This document shows, piece after piece, positions 55,517 through 64,000 of a stretch of DNA of 64,000 nt. The notes under the pieces were generated by a model. It worked only from the letters and a program-made list of their open reading frames with translations, was not told the DNA's origin and did not search any database. Both the position numbers and the translations under genes were made by a program. This DNA comes from Guillardia theta CCMP2712 (Eukaryota > Cryptophyceae > Pyrenomonadales > Geminigeraceae). The stretch is from positions 562,968 to 626,967 of the forward strand of contig NW_005434649.1 in NCBI RefSeq assembly GCF_000315625.1. Direction: 5' to 3'. How positions within the stretch are numbered: position 1 is the stretch's first letter; each line of letters opens with the position of its first letter.

Positions 55517-55549
<33 letters not shown>

Positions 55550-55568
55550 AAGCAACAGCAACAGCAAA

Positions 55569-55603
<35 letters not shown>

Positions 55604-55628
55604 AAGCAACAGCAACAGCAACAGCAAA

Positions 55629-55663
<35 letters not shown>

Positions 55664-57373
55664 AAGCAACAGCAACAGCAAAAGCAACAGCAAAAGCAAC
55701 AGCAACAGAGAGTACCTTCTGCGACTCAAAGGCTCCGCTGATTGAGATATAGCTCCTCTCATACTCTTCAAGTTTCACCAGACGCTCCCTTGCATGATCC
55801 AACCTGTAAAGATTTTGTCAGGTTAACCTCATCAGAGGTAGCTGTCTCAACTTCAGCATCAGCAAAAACATTCACAGAATTACTCTCATCAATTTCCCAC
55901 GTTACATTATTATCAGTTTGATTCGTATCAGAACATGTTCAACACCCTCATTTCCCTCTTGCAGTATCATAATTTCCTCAAAATCGTCTTTTCCATCTTC
56001 TTTCCTTGCTCTTTTTAAGCTTTCGGAAATCACATGGCAAAACATGCAGACATGACAAAAAAGGTCCCAAAAAGGTCCAAAACATCGTACTTGTGAGTAA
56101 GAAGTGATACTTCTGACTGCAACTCGAAGCAATGTTTTTCCTTTGACCTCAGCTCCAGCTGATGTCAACATGTCAGTATGAAACTTTCAGTGCCTCACAT
56201 TGCTGTCCCTTCACCTGTAGAGATTGGTCGACACTATCACGAGAGCTGATCTTGTTGTGCAGTTGGTCGATCTCATTTTTCAGCCGCTGACATTCTTGCT
56301 GGTAGATTTCTTCTTTCAACTTGCTTTCTTGCGCCTGCGGGCAGTCAGTCAACGAGCAACGTTATGCAAAGTTGCACCTTCAGTTTTGTGCTCTCGAGCT
56401 CATTCCGTGCCTTAAGGACTCATTCTTAGTACCAAAGCTTGAATGTCAAAATGAGATGAATCAATCACCAACTGCAGCTCTCGATTTGATTCTGAAATCC
56501 TCGAGTCTGATCTCTCTGAAAGCTCTTGTTCCCTTCCCTTCGCCAACTTAAGCTCTTCTTTAACCTTCAGCAAGGAAAGCTGTCAGTGCTATCTCAAAAA
56601 TTGCAACTTGATACCTGCAGAGCCGTCTGCTCCAGCACTTTCTTTGTTTCTTGCATCAGCAGACACTCCTTCTGAGATTGTATCAATTGTTCGTGCATGC
56701 GAGCAAGCTGAGATTCAATCGACTCCACATTTTGCTGGTTCATGTTCCTTTCGGACTCAATCTGATTGATGAGCTTGACGTTCAGCTCTTTCAACTCCTC
56801 GATCGTTTCTTTTGTCATCTCTTCACTCTCGGTCAGCTTCTCCAGCGCTTCATCTCTCTCACTTTCCGCTCTCTCTTTCGCACTGTTTGCAGCGGCCAAC
56901 GAGGCAGCAAGAGCTTGACAATTCTGTGAGTCGGCCTCTGCTTTTGCAGCAATCTTTTGCAGCAGCTCGTTCACTTCTTCTCGTGCATCAAAATGAAGCT
57001 TCGAGACATGCTTGTGAAGCTGTTCACTCTCTTGCAGCTGAGCGTGCAAAGCATCGTTCTCCTCTGTCAGGTGTGTTATGCGGTCAAGGCAGTCAGACAA
57101 TCTTTCTCGAAGAACTTCTTCCACCCTTGACGATGAAGCAGTCTTCCTCCCTCCTGAGTTTCCAGGTGAGTCCAGTTCCTTCCCTGCATTGCTCGACATG
57201 GACATTCTTCTCGTCCCGTGACTAGGTGAATCCTTCAAAGAAGACTTTGACGTGTTGAATTCCCCAGAATGCAGCTGAGACAAGAGCTTTGGTGTGTGCG
57301 CCTGATCCCCTCTATCTGATGATTTCTTCTGGCGAACCCTTGTGGAGGTTGGCGTCAGCCTCCGGGAAGACAT
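53345..57373 (-). CDS. Long coiled-coil protein, many small exons
   Basis: Starts MSSRRLTPTSTRVRQKKSS at ATG 57373. The first exon (to about 56615) has a basic Ser-rich head, then an uninterrupted coiled coil (RITHLTEENDALHAQLQ, ELLQKIAAKAEAD, RMHEQLIQSQKECLLMQ). At least ten short exons follow, each flanked by AG/GT and reading as coil: KEELKLAKGREQELSERS, CQRLKNEIDQLHNKIS, ELRSKEKHCFELQSEV, HARERLVKLEEYERSYI, ISTLRDALEEAYQK, REKEETIKRQQEEIVLLK, LIARCQELEDFCRELEE, IQELRSEKQQADVRFEE. Exons left of 54140 are tentative; a terminal exon ending GPEFEQPA (TGA near 53345) is possible. Golgin-, taxilin- or axoneme-like proteins look similar; not assigned. Confidence 0.65.
55513..55708. repeat. CAACAG hexanucleotide array
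   Basis: About 32 units of CAACAG with periodic CAAAAG variants, inside an intron of the coiled-coil gene between exons at 55470 and 55715. Minus-strand frames (LLLL, AVAV) are artefacts. Confidence 0.93.
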
Positions 57374-58188
57374 GTACCTTTTTCACAACTTGAACTTTTA
57401 TTTGCTTGTCCTTCGATTGCTCTCGTCGACGAGGGATTGTTATCTCCTGCTTGATTGCTTGTTTTGTCACTGTTCCGCGCTCTCGATTTCTGTACCCTTT
57501 TTCTTTCTCTTCCTCTCCCTCTCCTCCTTTCCTCAAGTTCTTCCTCTTGTCTCACGCATGAGATCCTCCTTTTACTTCAAACGGTCTCTGCACTACCCAC
57601 CCTTTCATGCTGGATCCCCCAGCCTCCCAGCCACCCACAGGGAAAGTGGTACTTATTATTACATGACTGTCCGATGGTCTCCTCTACCACCCCTACCCCA
57701 GCATCTATGGACCCCCGGAAAAAAAAGTCAAGACAGACAAAAACATCACTTTTATCCAGTGATTGCGTGAGCTCTTGTTGAGAGATTACCTGAACTCTGT
57801 GGCAAAACATGCCGGGGAGAGGAGAGTGCAGGAGAAGAGGAAGAAGAGCAGAGGTGAGGAGAACAGGAGGGGAGCAAGACAAAGAGCGAGACATCAGGGT
57901 AGGAATTGAGACATGAATTTGAAAAGCAAAGACATGTAGAATTTCAGAGTATTAGAGTCAAGAGATGGTCAAGTCTGATGGAACAAACAATGAAGCACAG
58001 TGAAAGATAACGGAGAATCCAGACAAGGAGAAAAAGGAGCAAACTTAGACGGAGGAGCAGGTGTGTCGAATGAAAGAATCTAAACAAGAGTAATGTCAAC
58101 TCAAAGTTTATAATAAAGTCTAGTCAAATTTCAAGACTATCGCTTCAAGGAGGTCTCCGTTTGCGATCTTTGAAAGCGTGCTGACTTT
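57374..58188. other. Intergenic, no gene recognised
   Basis: Upstream of the coiled-coil gene and downstream of the acidic-protein gene. C-rich CCACCC/TACCCC words at 57640-57715. No splice-supported exon. Confidence 0.5.
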
Positions 58189-59047
58189 TCAGCACTTCTC
58201 CACCTTTGCTGGCGGCTGGTCAGACGAATTGTCGACCTCCTCGCATTTTCTCTTTTTCGGAGAGTTGTTCTTGTTTGGAGTGGCTTGTCCTGACTTCTGC
58301 ATTTCCTGTTAAGAAAAAGTTGAGTTTCAAGAAGTTTTCTGATTAAGAAGATATACTTCTGCTTTGAAGCCTTCTTCCTTTTCCTTATCCTCTTCAGCAC
58401 CTTGTTCTTGGATCTCCGAGATCGCCTCAACCTGAGGGGGGAGGGGATCAGAATTCTCTTTTGCGGTAAATCTCACTTGAATCATTTTTTACCTTTTCGG
58501 TTGCGTTGGAGTCCTCAATCGTTGAATTCTGAAGGAATGTATTCAGTTGAACATCAAGATTTAACCAATTTGACAGATCATCAATGATGGAGATAGATGT
58601 ACCTCAGAGGTCTTCTCTTGAGTTGGTGACTGATTGTTGTCAACTGATTTCTCAACACATACTTCCTCCGACTTCTCCGTATCCTTCTTTTCTTCATCAT
58701 TCATCTTGTCATTAACTTCTTCGGTTTTATCGTTGTTATTGAGCTGGAAAGGTTGTGAGGACTCCCAAATAAAATCTCTCTAACAAAAAGAGAACAAGAC
58801 CTCATTAGACGTATCATTCTTGGCATCCGGCGCGTTAGAGTTGTCGGGTTGATCGGCTTGAGGCTTATCATCTCCTTTGAGCTCGGGGGTATTGTCTTCC
58901 TTGACTTCGGGAGCGACCTCTCCTTCATTCACTTGCTGGAGAAAGAATCTATCATAAGCCGGCATTACAGAGAGTGCAGTTCACCTTCTCCACCTCATTG
59001 TCAGAGATTTGAGGAGCGATGTCAGTCTGATTCGTCTGCGTGGCCAT
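58189..59047 (-). CDS. Acidic Asp/Glu/Asn-rich protein with NLS-like tail
   Basis: Six exons read in phase from about ATG 59047: MATQTNQTDIAPQISDNEVE; VNEGEVAPEVKEDNTPEL; NNNDKTEEVNDKMNDEEKKD; a short NSTIEDSNATEK; VEAISEIQEQGAEEDKEKEE; and EMQKSGQATPNKNNSPKKRK, ending QPPAKVEKC (TGA 58189-58191). Overall highly acidic, with a late basic PKKRK nuclear signal. Composition is like prothymosin-type or HMG-tail proteins but no domain is seen. The start is within one base of 59047. Confidence 0.65.
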
Positions 59048-59879
59048 GGCAGTGGGCAGGGCTCGAGGGTGGCAGGAGGCAGGGCTCGAGCAGCTTAAGT
59101 AGGGAGGGAGGGGCCGCAAGGGGGAGGGCGGGAAGGCGGGAAGGCGGGAAATGTTTGTTGAGCCACAAACCTGGTACCCACCCCTATTTTCCCACATAAA
59201 CATGGGTAGTCAGACTTCGGAAGAATTGTTTTGTACCAGAGTTGCAGGGATGTTTGATTTTTGTACTGTGAGAGAAAATTATTTGTATATGATTTTCAAT
59301 TAGATCTTGAATTAGTACCAAGAAAATATCGATGGAATGTACCACAAAAATTATGAATTTCTAAAAAAGAAAGATTTGTAGGGACTTCACTCTACACTTT
59401 GTACCAAAAGGTTGCAATGGGTAATGATGTTTGGGTTCCTGTGGTACAATCTTGGTACAAATAAGTTGAAACTCAGTACTAAAGTTTGTGGGATTTTCAA
59501 AATTCAATTTGAAGGTCCTAGCGTGTAGGGACAACATCTGGTAGTGAGATGGGGTGGTGTCAGAGAGTAGAACAGCAGGGGGGTAGACCAGCCGTACGGG
59601 GACGAGGACGACGAGGGGGTCGAGGATAAGGACGAGGACGAGGACGAGGACGGGGTAAAGGTTGAGGACGAGGACGAGATTGAGGACAAGGACGAGGACG
59701 AGGACGAGGACGAGGTCGAGGTCGAGGTCGAGGTCGAGGTCGAGGTCGAGGTCGAGGTCGAGGTCGAGGTCGAGGTCGAGGTCGAAGTCGATTACCATCA
59801 AGACTGCCAGGAAGATCAAGGTTGTTCTACGTTTTGGACAGGGCGGAAGGGAAAAAACCCTGAGTCTGCATCTAGACTG
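59048..59879. other. Divergent intergenic region with GAGGTC array
   Basis: Lies between divergent starts (59047 minus, 59880 plus). 59215-59515 is AT-rich with repeated TTTGTACCA/GGTACAA words; the array is listed separately. Confidence 0.5.
59604..59792. repeat. GAGGAC / GAGGTC hexanucleotide array
   Basis: GAGGAC units at 59604-59710 change to perfect GAGGTC units at 59712-59790, ending about 90 bp before the start of the next gene. Confidence 0.93.
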
Positions 59880-61215
59880 ATGGAATACTCTGTAAACATG
59901 CTCTCGGAAGGGGAGGATCATGAAGTCGAAATGAAAGTTGGGTCAGCTATCTATATCGAAGAAGACATGGAAGTCGATGTCAACCACCAACCCTGCCATG
60001 GATCTATGAATTTATTGGAAGCTTATAAAGATCTTCAACTGAGGGCATTACAGGAAGTGCAGAAAGAAATCGAAGAGCATGAACTCAAAGCTGCTTCATT
60101 GAAGCAGAAGTTAAAAAAATTCAAAGATGAGCTGAAAAGAATGTACCCTGAACATGAACAATTTATAGATCATCTTGAACAAGGGTATATATCAGAGATT
60201 TGTGATGGTCTGACTGAACGACAAGCTAGGGATGCAACTCTAAAGAACGTAACAGAGGAATCAAGTACCCAAGGTGGACAGGCTGCAATGAAAACAATCG
60301 ATAGCAATCTAAGTAAAGACCATCTGAGCATTGAAAAATCTGTGAGTGACTGTGACGACGGTACTTCGTGCTTTTCAAGGTCAATCTCCCTGCGATCTGG
60401 CAAATGTTCGAGAACAAGACCGTTGTGTTTGCTCACGGACCCTGGCTTTGTCTCAGAATATAATTTATGTGACAAGTCCCATGCACCTGGTCAAACTCGA
60501 GAATTGGATCAATGCAGGGGGCAAGAAGAAATGAATTCGGAAGGTCAGAACAAAGAAGTTGACTCAGACGGTGTCGAAGAGCAATTTTGTGAAAGTCTAG
60601 ACGATGTGGAAAATTCATGCGATCTCTTATCTTCACAATCACCATCCGACTCTAAAACAATTGATTCTGACAAGGAAGAATATTCTAAACCAGCAGGAAG
60701 GAGAAAATCAGCTTCGAGTACAGCTATACCAAAACGTATCAATCCTAAAAAATCTCATCATGGCTCTAGGGTGCGGCTGCTGATCGAATCAATCATGAAA
60801 TTGGAGGAGACAGGAGCCGTAAAAGTCTGGAAGGTTACAGCACAAAAAGCAAAATCAACAAGAATGTACCTACCATTTACAAAAATGGAGGTGCAAAACA
60901 TGGAAGCCTTCATTCAAGAGGTAAGCTGTGAAGAAAAGTTTGATTTTTGAATGCCTAATCCCCATGCAGATCAATACAGTGTTTCGGCAACGATCAAGAT
61001 CCTCTCGAAGTCGAGTGTCCAAGACAATGTGTGAAAATGCACGACAGGCGTTCCGTTACGCAAGCTTCTTGCCCTTCCAGCCACTTGAAGAGCAGAAGGT
61101 CAATTCTTGGGACGGTCAGGTCTATCAGTACTACGAGAGCTTCCGCAAGCTCAGGTTGGACAAGGCTAAGATGAACACGCTGAGAAGCAAGGCTCGGCTA
61201 AAAGAAAAGCAGTGA
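59880..61215 (+). CDS. Charged coiled-coil protein, unidentified
   Basis: Two exons, 59880-60920 and 60970-61215, join at phase 0 (GAG|GTAAGC ... ATGCAG) to give 428 residues. Residues about 50-95 form a coiled coil (LQEVQKEIEEHELKAASLKQ). The middle is Ser/Asp/Glu-rich and looks disordered. Residues 275-345 are basic (RRKSASSTAIPKRINPKKS). The end reads VNSWDGQVYQYYESFRKLRL and a Lys/Arg-rich helix. Nuclear location is plausible. No family recognised. Confidence 0.7.
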
Positions 61216-61316
61216 ATGGTATTTAATCAAATCGAACTATTTGAAAAGATAAGTGAAAGTGACAATAAACCTCTTCATGAATATTTCAATGAACATGAAC
61301 AGGTTTATCGTTATTG

Positions 61317-62185
61317 ACCACGCAGGTTCCTCCAGGTGACATACTTACGATGTCTAGATCCGATCTTGATGTCATGCATGTCCTTGGGGATGAGAAGAAG
61401 CTCACAGACATGCCCCTCAAGACCGAGGTTGTAGGCCTCCTGGCATACGAGGCACAGGTGGATGGCGACGTCCCGATAGCCTGCCGTGCTCCATGGGTCT
61501 AGGTCGGGATCGAGACGGTTCTTGATCCGCTTGACGGAGATATCCTGGTCGAGCTTGATGCACCTTACCGCGACTATGATGTCTTGTATGTGCTCGTAGA
61601 CGATGCTTTCTCGACAGACGTCGACTAGACGCGACGAGTCTCCGTCGTAGCACCGCACGACCTTCTCGACGCCTCGGGACGTTGACTTCTGCTTGCTCCA
61701 CTCCACCTCTGCGTACTGCAGGACGTTGCCAGCTTCGAGCTCGCACTCGACAGTCCCACTCACGGAGGCCGACCGTCTTAGCTTTCGAAGACTTCGGTCA
61801 TTGCCGGGCTTTCGCTTCAAAAGCCCATTGGATCTTCGAGCGATCTCGTACACTTTCCTTCGGAACACGTTTTGTATGATAGTCGCATGCAGGTAGATCT
61901 GATCGAGACTTGTGACTGGAGTGATCCAGTCATCTTGACTTGTTGCTGATCCAAGCCTCAGCATCGTCGAGATCGAAGTGCTGCGTGTTGTTCCTAATGG
62001 CTGATTCTTGTCTGTTGCTGCTGATCGCTTAGTCGGGATCCCGGCAATGAGAGCGCTATGTAGCCAGGAAGAGACCGAGCTCTTGCTACCTTCTTTCTGC
62101 AAAGGCTCATCAGGAAGTCTACGTCTAGTATGACGTGGAGGATCCTGTGAGCTCCATGTGAAGTGCTGAATGAATCCAAGCTCCT
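61317..62185 (-). pseudogene. Truncated duplicate of RelA/SpoT-like C-terminal region
   Basis: Copy of 14531-15396 in the same orientation (869 bp, one extra codon). It starts inside the source gene at ELGFIQHFTWSSQDPP and ends at the same WRNLRG codons, so it lacks the TM domains. The frame is intact across the copied part, and upstream it runs into unrelated sequence antisense to the next gene's leader, so no proper start exists. Amino-acid changes are few (P to H, S to L, DGG to VSG, G to R). I treat it as a recent partial duplication, probably non-functional. Confidence 0.85.
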
Positions 62186-62469
62186 GAGTTGTTGAAGGAA
62201 TTGTATTCTTTTCAGGTACGCGAATGCAAACGTCCGTTGATGGGGTGGAGCTCGGCGGAACAGGTGACACTTGGTTGTGCAGTATGGCCGCTATACATGC
62301 TATCTCAGTTTCTGACCATGAGCGCGCGCCATGGTTTCCTGGCCATCTTTCCCTAGGGAGATTGGACTTAAAAAAAGAGGAAAGCGACCGGCAGCATTCT
62401 TTTTTCAAGAAAAAAAGAACTGTAAAATGGAATTTCAGGTTGTACATCATGGCAGGGCAGTAGGAAGGA
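62186..62469. other. Short interval between duplicate and next gene
   Basis: No supported feature; has AAAAAAGA runs at 62370-62420. It forms the upstream region of the plastid-leader gene. Confidence 0.4.
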
Positions 62470-64000
62470 ATGTCTGCTGATGCCGGCAGAGAGTTCAAGA
62501 GTCCGATGCTTCTGCTCCCTCTCCTCCTCTCCCTTCTCTCTTGTACATCTGTCCTTCACTCTACCGCCGCCTTCGTCTCCCCTTCCCCCGCCATGCCAAG
62601 TGGATTATCGATCAGGGCAACGAGGCCTTCGTGGAGAACCGCAGGAAGGTGTCCCTCCCGTCCTGTGTGGATGAGCTTAGCTGATCAACCGAGCCATGGC
62701 AAACGCAATCTCAGGAATGAGAAAAAGGATAATGCGACTGTTTCGCAGCTGATCAATCAAGGGATTCTTAGAGCAGAGCTGGGGGATTTCCTGAAAGCCA
62801 GCCATGTGACCGAGTCGATCTTAGAAGAATCGGTTCTTCCCGAGGAAGATGCTAGTGTTACAGTTGTGAACTTGGCCCTCCAGCGCGCCCTGTCCTCTTC
62901 GCTGAACCTCACTCTCTGGAACGAGATCGCCAGTGATCCATTTGTGAGCGACTAGACGCTAATCTCGAAAACCCAACGGGGCATGACTTTTCTTGCAGCT
63001 GCAATCACGTTGGAGAAATCAAGAGACCTTCAAGTCTATCCTCTATGGATATGACAGGATCTTCAGTTCTATTCCTGTTGAGAGCTTGCCGCGAAAAGAC
63101 CTTTCAAAGGCGATCTCAACGCTAGCAGATCTCACCGTTACTGTTGTGCTGCACAACAACCTTGAAGAGCGCGAGGTGATGGTGAGACTGATCTCTCAGA
63201 CAAGAGAGAGAATCTTGCGACATGACGTGTCCTCCTCGTCCCTTTACGTTTCCGAGTTCATGTCGAAACTGAAGAGGCTGCAGAAACTTGGTCGTCGCAG
63301 CTGCTCTTTTGTGTGTGTGACCTGATCACCTTGCAACAGAGACCAAGGAAGGCATCATGCTCCTCTTGACCATGTTGGATGCGGTCTATAACTTCCTGCA
63401 TCTTCCATGTCGTGATGGTGAGCAGATGTTGGTCGCCAATCAAGAGACTTCCAGCTGCTTCGCCATGGTATGGTGCTGAAAACTACAAGTACTGGTAGCT
63501 GAGGCTGAAGACGCAGACGAGGATCGTGAGGGAGGAGCTCGAAGAGTTGGATGGGTGTTTGCATGAAATGATTCTACCTTCTGCCATCACACTGACTGCA
63601 AGTCCATAGACAAACATTTGCAAGTGAAAGCAATCAAGTCCTGCAACTGATCTTCAAAGTTGCCTCCTTACCTAGAGACACCGACCAAGTCGTCTCAGTG
63701 CGCACGACCCAAGAATTGTCTCAGAAGATCAACAAGATCGAAGCACTCAAAGAGGTAGAAAGACAGATGGATACAAGTCTTGGAGACTGACGGTCCCCCT
63801 GCTCCGTCAGGGAAACGATCTCCTGCGGAACATGCTCCGTCGCAACGTGCATGTCGACACCAAGAGTGAAGAATCGATGTGCGAGGCCTTTCTTGCCTGT
63901 GATTATCGTGCGAGCGAGGCTCTAGAGGTTTCTGGGCCCATGAGATGGTGAGGAGAGGATAACGCGCATGCAGATCGCCTTGGGAGCGATGGAGGAGTTC
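62470..64000 (+). CDS. Plastid-leader protein, helical, partial at right edge
   Basis: Starts at ATG 62470 or, better for a signal peptide, ATG 62506 (MLLLPLLLSLLSCTSVLHS then TAAF-VSPSPAM), a bipartite plastid leader. Exon 1 ends at about 62943 (DPF|GTGAGC). Exon 2 from 62999 reads LQSRWRNQETFKSILYGYDR to ...LQKLG|GTCGTC (63289). Exon 3 at about 63341 reads TKEGIMLLLTMLDAVYNFLH. Later pieces read SVRTTQELSQKINKIEAL (63690-63752) and GNDLLRNMLRRNVHVDTKSE (from 63811), then IALGAMEEF at the edge. Predicted mostly helical. Exons between 63420 and 63650 are unresolved. I do not recognise the family. Confidence 0.6.

Noticed and set aside
55454-55802. Poly-Leu or Ala-Val repeat protein
   Set aside because: Translation of the CAACAG array, which lies in an intron of the coiled-coil gene.
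57577-57894. 105-codon minus-strand frame with hydrophobic start
   Set aside because: No splice sites, domain or codon pattern; overlaps C-rich intergenic sequence.
62186-62498. Novel N-terminus of the duplicated RelA/SpoT-like frame
   Set aside because: It is antisense to the signal peptide of the plus-strand plastid-leader gene and shows no leader or domain of its own.

Overview
This is a eukaryotic nuclear window, not a prokaryotic one. Most genes are broken by short GT-AG introns (about 35-330 nt, donors mostly GTGAG/GTAAG), both strands are used, there are two runs of N (10732-10994 and 52834-52933), and simple repeats are abundant. Three predicted proteins start with a hydrophobic signal peptide that ends in front of a Phe (ASA-F, SCS-F, TAA-F). 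That is the bipartite plastid leader of algae with red-derived secondary plastids. With the small introns and dense gene packing, I infer a cryptophyte-like alga such as Guillardia theta; the species is an inference.

Layout. 0-5 kb: 5' part of a plastid FabG reductase running off the left edge, then two coiled-coil paralogues in inverted orientation sharing a 663-bp core that is almost identical, introns included. 5.8-11 kb: a four-TM protein and a PB1-like/ankyrin/EF-hand protein, then a GGGAGG minisatellite with a gap. 11-17 kb: a small charged protein, a plastid-leader protein with SAP-like and UVR-like motifs, and a multi-TM protein with a RelA/SpoT-like tail. 17.5-26.8 kb: PEX3, a secretory-type protein, an intronless ParA-like ATPase, gamma-tubulin complex GCP4 and a PDZ protein. 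27.6-35.3 kb: a CCCH/RRM RNA-binding protein, an unidentified gene, a cysteine/cysteamine dioxygenase (ADO/PCO) and a TMEM14 protein. 35.5-41.7 kb: APC5 and eIF4A. 44-50.4 kb: a Lon-N domain protein, a membrane-anchored purple acid phosphatase and a PLP aminotransferase. 52-64 kb: a JmjC/cupin protein interrupted by a gap, a many-exon coiled-coil protein, two unidentified charged proteins, a second truncated copy of the 14.5-kb RelA/SpoT-like region, and a plastid-leader protein leaving the right edge.

The genes are mostly housekeeping and unrelated to each other; I see no operon-like functional cluster. Exon boundaries were placed by hand from splice motifs and codon phase, and are given where every phase closed. 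The most unusual items are the intron-inclusive identity of the inverted paralogues (gene conversion), complementary hexanucleotide arrays flanking one in-frame exon of the phosphatase gene, the nuclear ParA-like ATPase, a 41-bp x 7 tandem array, and the dispersed duplication at 14.5 and 61.3 kb. I found no tRNA, rRNA or CRISPR.
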